64,000 nt of DNA from Campylorhamphus procurvoides (lineage: Eukaryota; Chordata; Aves; Passeriformes; Dendrocolaptidae). Shown piece after piece: positions 44,188 to 57,612 of this stretch. Both the position numbers and the translations under genes were made by a program. Position 1 is the stretch's first letter; every line of letters starts with the position of its first letter. The DNA is taken from positions 75,411 through 139,410 of the forward strand of contig WBMV01002648.1 of assembly GCA_013396655.1 (NCBI GenBank). The letters are read 5' to 3'. A model generated the notes under the pieces. The model ran no database searches. It was not told where the DNA came from and saw only the letters and a list, made by a program, of their open reading frames with translations.

Positions 44188-44263
44188 AAAAGGAGGCTCA
44201 AGAGGACCTTGTTACTCTCTACAAGTACTAGAAAGAAAGTTATAGACAGGTGGGGTCTCTGGG
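44188..44263 (+). mobile_element. CR1 LINE fragment, plus strand
   Basis: AAAGGAGGCTCAAGAGGACC followed by an ACTCTCTACAAGTACT segment and GGTGGGGTCTC matches the CR1 ORF2 C-terminal stretch seen in full at about 52965-53035. It stops abruptly where the minus-strand CR1 begins. Confidence 0.65.
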
Positions 44264-44269
44264 GGTCTA

Positions 44270-44872
44270 TCACAGAATATGGTGAGTTGAAAGGAACCCA
44301 TCAGGATCATCAAGTCCAACTCCTGGCTCTGCACAGGGCCATCCCCAAATCACACCATGTACCCTGAGAGTATTGTCCAAAATGCTTCTTGAACTCTGTC
44401 AGGCTTGGTGCTGTGACCAGTTCCCTGGGGAGCCTCTTCCAGTGCCCAGCCACCCTCTGGGGGAAGAACCTTTTTCTAATATCCAACCTAAAACTCCCCT
44501 GACACAACTTCAGGCCGTTCTCTCAGGTCCTGTCACTGGTCACCAGGGAGAATAGATCAGTGCCTGCCTCTCTTCCACTCACAAGGGAGTTGTAAATGCA
44601 AGAAGGCCTCCTCTCAGTGTCCTCCAGGCTGAACAGACCAAGTGACCTCAGGCACTTCTCATGAGACTTCCCCTCTAGACCCTTCACCATTCTTAGAGCT
44701 GTCCTTTGGACACTCTCTAAGTGCCTAAAACTGCCCACAATATCCAAGGTGAGTCCACCCCAGTGCAGAGACAATCCCCTCCCTCGACCGGCAGGTAATA
44801 CTTTGCCTGATGCCCCCCAGGACAGGGTTGGCCCTCCTGGCTGCCAGGGCACTGCTAGCTCATATTCAGCTG
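44270..44872 (-). mobile_element. CR1 LINE, 3' 600 bp
   Basis: The minus-strand frames hold the ORF2 C-terminus (LESVQRTALRMVKGLEGKSH, LRSLGLFSLEDTERRPSCIY, then RLDIRKRFFPQRVAGHWKRL). The element then runs to the CR1 3' end at 44270. It is 5' truncated. Confidence 0.88.
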
Positions 44873-47800
44873 CAGAATGAAGAAACTTTGACTTCAATAA
44901 AATTTAGGCAGGTACTTAAAGATAAAAAAGTAGTCAAATATAAGAAAGTAGTCAAATTTGCATCAGAAAAGAAACAAATCTTGGCATGGGTTTGAAGTTT
45001 TTATTCCAATGGTAATCAGCTCAAAGAGCAGCAAAGTCTCCTGTTTAAGTCAGTACAACTTAACATACAACATCAAGCTGATATATCAGTATCTTACCAG
45101 CACCTACTAATAAGGCCTAGAACAAGGGTATAACTGTGGTGGAGTACTACCTTTGACTCAGAAAACTGGAGTTTGCAGTGGCACATAGGAGGAATTCACT
45201 CTTATAAGCTGCACAGCAGCAACTTGGAAGAAAAGAATATTTATTCATGCAGATTCTGCTCACTTATAATTGCACTGGCAATTACCAATTGCACAACTGA
45301 TTTGAAAAAAATTAACTTTTTTGTCTCCAGTAAATAAGGATTTGCTTTCCAAACTGCCTTAGCAACTTTTTACTGACTTTCAATACCATTACTCTCCCAA
45401 ATCACTAGAGCATCTCAGAAGATTCTGTTGAAGTTCTCAACCTTCTTCTTCCGTTGTTGCATTTGTCCCATTCCAAAAGTGTCCAGAAATATGCAACTGA
45501 GTTCTCATATTGTCTGGTTGTGGCCTGTGACGTTGTTGAAAACAAACTCATGCTTGGCTCTGGCACTCCAACAAGCAGAATTTGGGAAAATTACAGCTAC
45601 CACTCCCCTTCAGTAAAGTACAGAGCTGACCCATTCAGGGTTTGTTGCTTTAGTAGGGTACATGTTTTAAGTTTCCAGCTTCATTTTTTTTTCCTTCTGC
45701 CAATGCACTCATTATACAAGGCAAGAACTATAACAGAAAAATGAGAAGGAAAGAGACATTTCTGAGTTTTCCTTGAGTCAAGTCACCTTGGTCACATCAG
45801 GATTTGAAAAAGAAAGATGCAATATGAGCTGTGATTTGTCATATATTATAAATTTCTCTGGGTAGGGCAGAAGTTACTCCTTCAGTTATGATATTCTGGT
45901 GTGTGAGTGCTGAATGAATAACCATAATAGCAGAACCTGTGTGGGTACTAAACATCTATCAGTGAAAGATCAGGAAAGTCTGCTATGAACTCCCCTACCC
46001 AAGGAGAATGTCCTGTTGATTAGTTCAGAGATGTTTTCAAATTTGTACTCAGAGCATTGAATCTACTTCAAGGATCTATGTCTACATGATTATGCTCCTG
46101 TAAACTGAACAATTCACGGAAATATAAATTTATGGGGAATCTAGTCAGATGAGCTGAGCATCACACAGTCATCCAGCACAACAAATGTGATGCTTCTGTC
46201 AACTGCTTTCTCATGTGGTTTTACTGGTTAGAAGGTACATCCAGATTAAAAAAGATAGAATAGCAGTTACCTGGTGTAACAAGCAACAGGTGAACCGGTG
46301 TAACATGTTGTATCATCTCTTTTTTCCACAAGATACATTTTAAAAGTTTTTAGTGTCCAGTATTTTTGATGGATTACACTTTTTGGTTTAATAACAGCAT
46401 TCCCTCCTCTTCCTTCCTTCATAAAAAGTGTCTTTTGCACTACTGTTTTTTCTTGGGGGGGGGAGGTTGGGGGGGGGCGTTTTTTTGTATTTTTGTGGTT
46501 GTGGTTNTGGACAAAAAAGGATACAAATTCAGAGCCCTTCTGCGGCTTCACCATTCTGCTGTGGCTTCACCTGTACAGCCATAACCTGATTATTTGCATT
46601 CTGGAGGAATCCGTTAATGAATGCATAAGAGACTCTTTTGTCTGTGAGCTCCTGCTCGTATTAATAGGCTTTCTCTGTTCCAACTCTTTTTTCTTGTGAC
46701 ATCAGTTCAGGCGCAAACCACTGCTACATCCAGACTCAGATACCTGAATTAATGGGTAGAAATATGACATGTGCGATGGTTCAGCTCATTTCTCAGTGAT
46801 CTGGTGGCACTGCAAACCTAGAGTTTTAAGTCAAGTTTGACAGGCCTGTGCCGATTTATAGTCCATTGGATGGAAGAAGAAAACAGAACAGTGGTAAAGA
46901 AATATAAATTTCTTCATTAAATACTTGTCTGTAAGTCTATGAATCTAAATCTCTAAAATTTTTAACTTGTGAGATTTGAAATTTATGTGAGCATTCTCCC
47001 CTTCCCCTCCCTCCTCTTCCCTCTGAATACAAACACATTCCAGGCAGATTTTTGCTGGAGGACAGATGTAGTTCAAGTCTGAATTGAGATGGAGTCTGGG
47101 TGAACATGTGCTTTAGATAAACAGCTTTTGACCAGACTTCTCTAGGCAGTGATTTCTTTCTTTTGCAGCTGCTTCTCAGTGGATCTCCCTGGGAGCAGCC
47201 AGTCTGATCTGTGGTGGTGGTGTATCCAGACAGGCAACCCTCTTCCTGACAGAAGTACTTGTCAAGGTTTTCTAGTGCTGGAAGCTGATTTTAGGATTCT
47301 TTGCAGCTGAACACTTGTTGCAATGATCTTGATACACCTATGATGCTGACCATGACACACTGAATCCAGGAGTCAGAATATTCATTTATGAATTATATAT
47401 TGTTAAGAATTCTCCTTTCCTCATCAGACCTAATATAAGTCATCTGGTTTTGGGAAAAAAAATGCTGGACACTCCCTCCTCTGATGTATTATGTTCTATT
47501 AACACAACCCAGCAACAAAAATCCCATACACAATTATATTTTCAATGCATTACTCAAAGCAGTTAGCAAGCACTTTTTAGGTTGAGAGAGAGGAATAGTT
47601 AATTCATAGCAGTATGACATTCATTTTCATAAGAACTCACAGATCCTAAGTTGGTGTGCGCTATTTTTTCCACCTCTGTATTTAGCTTCACAGACAACCC
47701 AGCATATGAACCAGCCTTTCCAAAGAGGGTTTGTTTCCCTCTGGGGTTTCCTCTGTGCTGATTGTGCTCTTTTTGGAAATTCTCCAAAAGGCCACTCTCT

Positions 47801-50800
47801 GCTCACAAATCAATTTGCTGCAGCTGGTGCAGTAAATTGAAATTCTTGTAGCTATAAGTGGCTTCGTCTATGGGAATTCTTTTTGCCTGTAGTAAGGTTA
47901 GTCTTGTTAGAGGAAGCAGTGTGGAGGTAAGGTAGAAGGCAGAGAGTTTTATGACAGCAGTTATTATTCCACACAGCACAAATCTACTGGGTGTCAGGCT
48001 TCAAATTTGGTAGACTTGCTGTTTTTAATACCTGTGAGTGGTGTGCTTGTTTCCTCTTAAAGCTTCTCTCTTTTCTAGGCACAGCTGAATACTGAAAGCA
48101 TATATGTAACCATGGCCGCTGAAGCAGAATTTTTCATTCAGGTTTTTGGGTCTCTCTTTTAAATATCTTGGTACTTCCTAAGAATGGGAAGAGACAAAAA
48201 TAGTGAAAATAACAGAGAAAGGTTTTGTTGTGGGAGATGTTTGCTTTTGTTCAAAGTCTGATTTGTCTTTTTCACATTCTCATATGCTTTTTTGTTTTCT
48301 GAACTGTAAGCATAACATTTTGAAACTGCTTGGGATATAAGAGAATCTAGATAGAGAAGCTGTAAGTGATTCTCTGTGTGACTAGTCCTGTTAGTGGTAA
48401 ATTGCTAAGGGAAAAACTGTGTGCCTTATAAAAGTAACTGTTAGACTAAAATAAGGATAAAGCCTTCAATCTTTAAATTTGCAATAGTTCTCTTTCTATT
48501 CAATGAGCAAGACTATAAATGTTGTCTCTGCTTATTGAGACATGAGCTGAAGCAATATTAGTATACTGGTGTATGGGTAGTTTATATAGTCAGGGGCCAA
48601 AAGTGATTGTATTTTGGGGGTTTTTTTGTTAGTTTGTTTGTTTGTTAGGGTATTTTTTATGTCTGTTTCTTATGATTAACTGCACTGAATTTCAGAACTG
48701 TTTGTTCTGAATATTCATATGTGGGGGAAAAAATTCAAGTAAGGAATCAGAATCAGGAAGCTCTATTTTTTCTGAAATGGCCTGTATTGCTCTAAAGGTC
48801 TGATAAGTTATTGCATCTTTATGACACCCTATAAACACTTCTGCCTGCAATATAAAGTTACCATATAGCACAGCTTACAGAGACCATTTAAAAATAAAAT
48901 AATGAGAAATGGAATGGGAAAACTCTACATTTGTGAAGATTAAGCTGACGATAAAGAGGCAGCTATGACAGTAAATCAGGCTTTATTTTTAGTTGAAATG
49001 TGATACAGAAAGTATACTTAGGACAAGAATAAATCCTGGGCAAGGCATTTAGAATTGAATAAGCTGAATCAACAGTAGCTCTGGTGGTGTACATATGGGT
49101 AAAAATATTAAACATTAGAAGTAATTAGGTCAGAAGTATAAGATTATGCAGAGCTCAAAGCTAGAGAAAAATGGTCTCTCCCAGCAAATGGAATAGAGAT
49201 ACTGTTTGCAGCCTGAAAGCCAATGCATTAAATTGGCAAGCTGTTAAATCCTGAGGCAATAGAACACAAATGAGTAAAACCTAGGGTTTACAGCAGTAAT
49301 GTAGTGTGGAAATGAATGTTGCAATACACTGCAAACTGCCAAGGGAGAGAAGAATTTGCTAAGGACCTAAATGCATATCTGACCGTGACGTAAGAAATCA
49401 GCTTCTTTGGGTGTTTTTTGACAAAGAAAAATAAAGGTATTTGATGGTAGGATCTATATAATTATGCCCATTGAATTTTACCTTACTAACTACATTTAAT
49501 AGTATGTGCGTTGGTCAGATACTTTCCCTAGTGCTGTGTCCACACCCCTATGACAAGTGAGAAGTTAGTGACCTTCTTTTCAGAAGGCAACTCTACCACC
49601 AAAAAACGTGCTTACATTCTGAGTTAGATCTCCTGCCATTATGATAGATTTTTCCCTGTGCCCCTGAGTTTGGACACAACAGTCGTGATGATGGGTCTGT
49701 CGGATGCTGCCAACGTGCCTGGCCTTCCTCTCTCTGCATCCTGGCAGTCAGGAACTATGATTGACCTGTAGCATTTCTTGGAGACTCAGTCATATATACC
49801 TCCAGCTGAAGGTATGCAGTTCATTTTCAGTGCATTTTGAACTTTTTTTTTTTAAGGAGCAATTCTTTTTCTTTTAGATTGACTAGCATATTCAGTCACA
49901 TAACCATTTTGTCCAGTAGCAGATTTGTCTTCATTGCCAGCCAGAATAAGTGTATGTATACACATAGGTATGTGAATGTATAACTACATATGGAATATAT
50001 GATACAGAGATAATTGTGTGTGTGTATATACACTTGAAAGAAGCATTGGCCCTGTGAAGCTGTTGCCTTCAAAAAAGAAGAGGTGAAGTGTTTTTTCTGA
50101 CATCTAAAGCAAAAATCTTCAGTATCAAGAACAGTTTTACTCAAGCAGTTCTAAAACCACATGGACAAGATGGACAAGACATAGGCCATAGTACTAGTGA
50201 AACAGATGGCATTAGTCTCTTGTTACTTATTGCAAACTACTGCTACTACTTCTCTGAGGAGGGCTGGTGATCAAACACTAAGAGAAAGCAACTAGAGTGC
50301 CACCTGGGGACCACTGATGATTTCAATTTGCTTGTTGGGGATTTGTACTGAACATCCCTTTGCACTTTCACAAGCCCACTTGTGAAAGATGTGATGATGT
50401 GGGCTTTTGAGATGTGCTGTGTAACTCACTGGCAGTTGGAAATGAATCCTGAGTTATCCAGAGGTCTGTAAAGCTGAATTTCTCATGCAGCTGCAAGTTG
50501 GGGCTGCCGAGGTCACACAGGGGTGTGGGCACCCTATTTGTCAACCAGCCAGCTCAGACAGGGAGATGGACACTGCAGCTCAGCAGGCTGTACTGGCTGT
50601 CTGGGCAGTGGGGCAGTCCTCCAGCTGGGGGAAACCAGGCAGGCAGCATTGGCCCTCTCTGCTGGCTCCCACTGAAACTTCTCCTGGAATCAGTTCACTT
50701 CTGAGATGGCACGCTGTCTCTTAAACAACAAAAAAGACCCTTGTCACTTTCTTACCTGTAAATGTTTTAACATGTTATGACTGGAGTCTGAATGCTTGCT

Positions 50801-51929
50801 GAAAATAAAACTTTTTGCTATTATTTTCTTAATCCATTTTGCCTTCATTATACAGCTTGTTGATGTGGACCATAAGGGTAAGGAACAGTGTAAACTCACC
50901 AAAACCAAAATTATATGTATTTCTGTGAGGTATCAGGAGTTACTTAGTGTTCAAAATCAGTTTCCAACCTGCTGATTAAGTAAATTGCTGCTGCATGCTT
51001 ATGAAGTATCGAAGAATAGACTGTTACTGGTGATTTCAGCTGAATTGACTTGAGGAAGCTGTTTATCAATGAGATGATGAGGAAGGCATCCATTTTAAAG
51101 TTCTGCAAACTAAAAAGAGCTCGATTTTGTTGTATACTAAACTCAACTAAAAATACTAAAGTCCAGGGGCATTTCACTGCCTGCTCCCTGTTTTTCCCCT
51201 CTACTAGGGGATACTAGGAGATATGCTTCCAGCTATGCCTTTAAAACCTGCTAAGATCTGGGGGCATGTGTTGAGGATTCATTCTATTAAATCAGAATAA
51301 TGTCCTCTTCCTAAAAATGTTCTATGGCTTAGGATTTTGTATATTTTTCCTTTCATACATGGTGTTCAGAAAGGATGCCAGAAAGCCTAGAAAGTTGTTC
51401 TTCATAATGTCAGCAGCATTGTTGTTAGACAAATCCTCCCTTTACAGTATAGTTATGTGATTCTTCTCAAATTTCTTTTCTGACACAATGCTAGCTCTTC
51501 CTGATCTATCCTGGTACTGGTCCATCCTGGTTATATCTGTATATACCAATAGTCTATTTGGTTATCTGACAAAGTTCAAGTTCACAGACCCAGCTACATC
51601 CACAGCTTGTTCCTAGTGCAAACCAGTTTGCACTCATGCCACACACTGACAGTGCACAAGTTTAGCAAGCACATTTAATCTTCAAAAAAATTCAGTATAT
51701 CTTCGTAGCTCCCTCTGACATGTCTTTTATGTGCACTGTATTTACACCACAAATTATGCAATATTCTCTAGCAGCTGGCCATGTTGACCTACTTCAACCA
51801 GTATCATGCCAGCTGCAGGAAAGCTGCATGAGCAGCTACATCAAAAAGTCACTATTTGTGTTAGGGCCAGAGTCCCCAAGAAGTGGTCATGCTTTTAAAT
51901 AAACAGAGTCATTTTTTTATATAGCTAGG
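44873..51929. other. Intergenic desert, 7 kb
   Basis: AT-rich with no recognised gene. It contains the poly-G pair around 46455-46477 with an ambiguous base at 46507, a GTTT repeat at about 48628-48645, TG/TA simple sequence at about 49955-50032, and a GC-richer patch at 50480-50720 whose open frames have no similarity that I recognise. Confidence 0.55.
46455..46477 (+). repeat. Poly-G tracts beside an unresolved base
   Basis: Two G9 runs (46455-46463 and 46469-46477) are separated by AGGTT and followed by a T run. An N is present at 46507. The tract has G-quadruplex potential, and the N suggests sequencing or assembly trouble here. Confidence 0.8.
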
Positions 51930-53323
51930 TCATGTAGAAAGAAAACTAGAGACAAAAGCACAATTTGAAGACAATTTGGCTACTTCTATTAGGGATAACA
52001 AAAAGTGCTTCTATAAATACATTAATAACAAAAGGAAGGGCAAGGAAATCCTCCATTCTTTGTTGAACTTGGGGAGAAGCATAGTTAGCAGAGATGAGAA
52101 GGTTGAGTTACTTAACACCTACTTTGCCTCAGTTTTCACCAGTAAGATGGGTGGCCCTCAGGACAACTGGCCTCCAGAGCTGATAGACCAAATAGCCCTC
52201 CTGTATTCCAGGAGGAAATAATGACTTACTGAGCCATGTAGATCCTCACAAGTCTATGGAACCAGATGGGATCCATCCTAGGGTGATGAGTGAGCTGGTG
52301 GAAGAGCTTGCCAAGCTGCTCTCCATCATCGTCCAACAGCCCTGGCTCACTGGGGAGCTCAGACAATTGGAAGTTGGTGAATGTCACTCCAATCCACGAA
52401 AAGGGCTGGAAGGAGGACTTGGCAACTACAGGCCTGCCAGCCTGATCTTGGTGCCTGGCAAGCTTATGGAGCAGATCATCCTGAGTGCAACCACAAAGTA
52501 TCTACAGCATGGACGAGGGATCAGACCCAGCCAGCATGGGTTTAGGAGGGGCAGGTCCTGCCCGACCAACCTGATCTCCCTTTATGACCAGTTGACCTGC
52601 CTGGTGGATGAGGGGAAGGCTGTAGATGTAGTCTGGACTTTAACAAAGCATTTGACACCATCTCCCATAGCACACTCCTGGAAAAGCTGGCAGCCCANNN
52701 NNNNNNNNNNNNNNNNNNNNNNNNNNNNNNNNNNNNNNNNNNNNNNNNNNNNNNNNNNNNNNNNNNNNNNNNNNNNNNNNNNNNNNNNNNNNNNNNNNNN
52801 NNNNNNNNNNNNNNNNTTGTGTCCAGTTCTGGGCCTCTCAGTTCAGGAAAGATGTTGAGGTGCTGGATCAGGTCTAAAGAAGAACAGTGAGGCTTGTGAA
52901 GGGACTTGAACACAAGTGCTTTGAGAAGAGGCTGAGGGAGCTGCGGTTGTGTGGTCTGGAGAAAAGGAGGCTCAGGGGTGACCTCATCACTCTCTACAAC
53001 TATCTAAAAGGAGGTTGTAGCCAGGTGGGGGTTGGTCTTCTCTCCCAGGCAATTAGCACTAGGACAAGAGGGCATGAGCTTACACTCTGCCAGGGGAGGT
53101 TTAGGTTGGATATTAGGAAGAAATTTTTTATAGAGAGAATAATCAGGCATTCGAACAGCCTGTCTAGAGAGGTGGTGGATTCACCGTCCCTGGAGGTTTT
53201 TAAGATGAGACTGGATGTGGCACTTAGTGCCATGGTCTAATAATCACAGTAGTGTTGGATCAAGGGTTGGACTTGATGATCTCAGAGGTCTTTTCCAACC
53301 CCGTTGATTCTATGATTCCATGA
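51930..53323 (+). mobile_element. CR1 LINE with an assembly gap
   Basis: Broken frames give ORF2 linker and RT segments ([88 protein letters not shown]). After the N run come the C-terminal segment ([34 protein letters not shown]) and the 3' end at 53323 in GATTCTATGATTCCATGAT. Frameshifts show that it is inactive. The 119 Ns are too few to hold the missing RT palm at normal CR1 spacing. Confidence 0.9.
52698..52816. other. Assembly gap, 119 N
   Basis: A run of N inside the CR1 copy. The sequence on either side belongs to one CR1 in one orientation. Confidence 0.99.
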
Positions 53324-54320
53324 TAAATGAGTGAAGACTGATGAAAAGAGATAGACTCTGAAACATGATGCTCTCAGAGGCAGGATGCAAGTGACCAGGT
53401 GCTGCTAAGCAACAGTCCTAGGCCATTTTGAGAAGTGGAAAGCTCCTTGGGAGTTGGTGGCTAAATCCTCACCAACTTCCGGGGTGAGTGGGTCCTGTTC
53501 TTGAGGAACAAGGCAGTAGCTGAGAGCTGCCTGGCACACAACACTGCCTAAATTACCACCATGCTGCCTCTGACAAAAAAAAGCAGTAGCTGTTGTTTTA
53601 TCATAAAATAATTTTATCATATTTCTCCTTACACTCTCTAAAGAGATGAGCAATTCTGACTCATCTTACACATACAGTTTCATGCATGTGGTAATGTTAA
53701 AGCAAAAATTACTCACTATCCATTCCAGAAAAAGAACACGAAGGAAGTTTTGAGTAATTCAACATTATGCTCATAAACAAGGATTTTGTTCTATTTTAAT
53801 TATGCTGGCAGAATATGCACAAAACCTAGACTTTTTTTTTTTTTCCATAGCAAGTAGCAGCAGACATTTTTGCCTTACAGCCTGGTTCTATCTTCTAACT
53901 CCTCCTGCTTTGGTGTTTCAATTGAAAAGAAAGAAAAAAAAGAGTTAACAAGATACAAATTGGTTTTATATTCATTATAATTGCAGCATTGGAGTCTAAT
54001 TTACAAACACTTCTTTCTTTCACAGAACATTAACACACCAGGCAAGTCAATAAGCTCTATTATAAAAGCACTTTTTGATGCTGTAATGTAAATTTGCTTT
54101 CCATTTAGTGTAGTCTCTCCACCTACAGCTAGAATTCTCAGATGATAATTTATGTTAAAATAAAAGTGAATTCTTCAGCAAACAGCTATTCCCATGATGA
54201 AAATATTGGAATAAAACCAGGGAATATATGTGTGATTACTGGTGTAATATATAGTTCCTTAAAGTTTCTTAAATACTTCAGTTTTTCTTCAGATATTAAT
54301 CTGATGCTTCTATTTTTTTT

Positions 54321-54335
54321 GGGGGGGGGGGGGGG
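54321..54335 (+). repeat. G15 homopolymer
   Basis: Fifteen consecutive G directly after a T run. Confidence 0.9.
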
Positions 54336-54429
54336 AGATGTAGAAATAACAGAAGAACCAGGAAGAAAAATGTAATGTCTAATATTAGAGAGCAGATTTT
54401 TGATTTTATCTCTCCACTCTTTAAATTAA

Positions 54430-54505
54430 AAGAATCCACAAAAGAAACCAAACAACAAAACCAACCAACAAAACCCAAAACACCAAGCAAACAAAAAACC
54501 CCCTC
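54430..54505 (+). repeat. A/C-rich low-complexity tract
   Basis: Irregular AAAC/CAAC steps for about 75 bases with almost no G or T. A similar tract occurs at 62930-63019. Confidence 0.75.
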
Positions 54506-55204
54506 AATTAAGTATTTTAATTTTGTTATTGTAAACGAAACTTTTTCTTGGGTATGAAAAGCATTCTGATAAAACTTACTGCTAACATAATCCACAAATA
54601 CAAATCCAATACTTTTCTCCTAAGACATCATGAGACTGAACAACTCAAATGAAAATTTCAAAATAACAATGCTATTTGCTAGCTTTCATTTTGGAAGTTG
54701 CTCTTAAAATGCATTATTGGAGGCATCATGATTCTGACCTAGATAGACAAGTGGCAGACAAGGAAGATAACTTTTTGGAACAAATTCTTTGCTCTAAACA
54801 TATCAGCAAATGCTTGCCAAGAAATAACAAGCAGCACATTTTATTGCAAATGCTTAGAGAGTGATGGGTACAGCAGTGGCAGAAAATCACTTGCTCTTGC
54901 AGGACAATATACAAACCTCTACAGAAATATTTGGAAAAATCCATCCAAGTTAAGGAGATTGTAGAACTAATATGGTGGTGCCTAGTGGAAAGGAGAAAAT
55001 TGATATCTCTTGAGCTTAAATGGAGAGCAGATGTGAGCTTCTGAGCAGAACTAAGGTGGAGGGATTTTAAAGTAAAGGCATCAGTGCAGACTCCTAGTTT
55101 TCAATGTCTGTCTTACTAGCAGACCTGAAGAATCTGAAAAGAGTTAAAAATTGATTCTCAGAATAATATATTGAATTGCCCTTGCTCTAGCAGAATTTCT
55201 GAGT

Positions 55205-57612
55205 GACTGAATCTGCGTCATCTTTGAGAAGTGTTGATTTGACTTTGCAAAGCTCCTTACCGTGCCAGAAATTAACTGGGAGCATCACACAGCTGGTGCA
55301 ACCTGGGCCAGAAGATTCCTAAAAAACCCGAATGACTTTATGGAAGGTCCTAAGGGAACCAACTCAGAAAGACGGTCTTCTTGATCTGCTGTTTGTCAAC
55401 AGAGTGAATCTCATGAGCGAAGTGGAGACTTGTGGCCTCTTGGCCACAGTGACCACAAAGTGATTGAGTTTAAAATCTCCACTGGCAGGAGGAAAAGTGC
55501 CAGCAAAACCTCCACTCTGGATTTGAGGAGTAGAGTTCAGGCTGCTTACCTAGGAAAATGTTTTTGCACATGCTGGGGTCCATCAGTGCCAGTCACTTTT
55601 CAAACATCACCTCCTAAGGGCACAGGAGCAGCAATTTCCAAATGTCTGAAGTCAAGCAGGCAAGGCAGAAGGATGGCTTGGCTGAGCAGGGATCTTCTTT
55701 TGGAAAGGCAAAAGAGAAAGGTGTATGGCCAGTGGAAGCAAGGTAAAGTGACATGGGAAGAATTGAGAGATGCTGCTTGCTGCTGTGGGGAGAAAATTTT
55801 GCAGCCAAAGCTCATCTGGAGTTGCAACTTGCCAAAAATGTGGGGGAATAAAAGGAGTTTTTTCAAATATATTACTGGCAATAGGCAGTGTAGAAATATC
55901 ATCAGCCCATTACAGGATGGGTCACCACACAAATGGGCACAGAGACAAGGCAGAGGTATTTAATGCTTTCTTTGCCACTTTCTTTGACACAGATGATGAA
56001 ACAAGGAGATCTCAGTGCCCTGAGCTGGAGGACCATGACTGTGAGAATGATCAACTCCCTGTCAACCCTGAAACTGTGTGGGATCTGCTGTTCCAGGCTG
56101 CATCCCTACAAATCTATGGGGCCTGATGGGATTTATCTCAGAGCCCCCAGACAACTGGCTAATGTAACCACAAAACTTCTCTCAATTATTTTTGAGTGGT
56201 CTCGGGAATCCAGAGAGGTCCCACATGGCTGAAACCTGGAAAACATTGTCTTGATTTTCAATAAGGGCAAGACTGAGGACCTCAGAAACTACAGGCCTGT
56301 CAGTCTCACTTCAGGGCCCGGTAAAGATATGGAGAAGATTATCCTGGGAGGTATTGAAAAACACCTGAAAGACAATGCTGTCATCTGTCACAGCAAACAC
56401 ATGTTCGTGAGAGGAAAGTCCTGCTTATCAAACCTGATTTCCTTCCATGACAAGGTAACCCATCTAGTTGATCAAGGAAAGCCAGTTGATGTAATCTTTT
56501 TGGATTTCATGAAAGGTTTCAATACTGTCTCTCACAGGATCCTTCTGGACAAACTCCCCAGCACAGATGGATAAACACATCATGTGGTGGGTGAGCAATT
56601 GGCTCATGGGTCAAGCACAGAGAGGTGCTCTGTGAATGAATGGGGTAACATCAGAGTGGTGACCTGTCACTTGTGGGGTTCCATACAGCTCCATCTTAGG
56701 TCCTGTACTCTTCCACATCTTCATAAATGACTTGACACAGGACTAGAAGGGATGCTAAGCAAGTTTGCAGATGACACAAACTGGAAGGAGCTGTTGGCTC
56801 CCTCAATGGCAGGGAGGCCCTGCAGAGAGACCTTGACAAATCAGAGGGTTGGGCAATCACCAACCATATGAAGTTCAACAAGAGACAGTACTGGATTCTG
56901 CACCTGGGATGGGACAACCCTGGATGTTCGTACAGGAATGAGATGCTGGAAAGCAGTGCCACAGAAAGGGACCTCCAGGTCAGTGGCAAGTTGAATATGA
57001 GTCAGCAGTGCCCTGGCAGCCAGGAGGGCCAACCCTGTCCTGGGGGGCATTGGGCAAAGCATCGCCAGCTCATTGAGGGAGGGGATTGTCCTGCTCTGCT
57101 CTGCACTCACCTGCAATGTTGTGGGCAGTTTTGGGCACCATGATATAAAAAAGATGTTAAGCCATTAGAGAATGTTCAAAGGAGGGCTATGAGGATGGTG
57201 AAGCATTTGGAGGGGAAGCAATATGAGGAGCAGCTGAGGTCAGCCTGAAGAACAGGAGACTGAGAGGAGACCTCATTTCAGTCTATAACTTCCTTGGGAA
57301 GAGGAGGGGCAGGCACTGATCTCTTCACTCTCATGACCAGTGACAGAACCCAAAGGAATGGCCTGAAGTTGTGCCAGAGGAGATTTAGGTTAGATATTAT
57401 AAAGAGATTCTTTACTCTGAGGGTTGTTGGCACTGGAACAGGCTCCCCAGGTAAGTGGTCATAGCACCAAGCCTGACAGAGTTCAAGAAGCATTTGGACA
57501 ATGCTCTCAGGCACATGGTGTGACTCTTGGGGTGTCCTACACTGGGTCAGGAATTGGATTCGATGATCCTTCTGAGTCCTCCACCTTGATACATCCTGTG
57601 ATTCTGTGAATG
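55205..57612 (+). mobile_element. CR1 LINE, longest copy in the window (2.4 kb), inactive
   Basis: It spans from the C-terminal part of the ORF2 endonuclease (LLDLLFVNRVNLMSEVETCG-like codons at 55380-55430) through the linker, RT (MGPDGIYLRAP, NYRPVSLTSGPGKDMEKII, HMFVRGKSCLSNLISFHDKV, VDVIFLDFMKGFNTVSH, FADDTNW-like codons at 56767) and the C-terminal domain to the 3' end at 57612. Several frameshifts and stops break it, so it makes no full protein. It is 5' truncated within the endonuclease. Confidence 0.92.

Larger units (their letters stand above)
53324..55204. other. Intergenic sequence between two CR1 copies
   Basis: AT-rich. It holds a T tract at about 53831, a 15-base G run at 54321-54335 and an A/C-rich tract at 54430-54505. 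No gene is recognised. A minus-strand open frame at 53405-53653 has no similarity that I know. Confidence 0.55.

Noticed and set aside
50290..50315. Second CTCF-like motif (GCCACCTGGGGACC)
   Set aside because: It deviates at key core positions and sits in ordinary AT-rich sequence.
52256..52858. 200-codon open frame with RT motifs crossing the N gap
   Set aside because: It is only open because Ns are read as unknown residues. It belongs to the inactive CR1.
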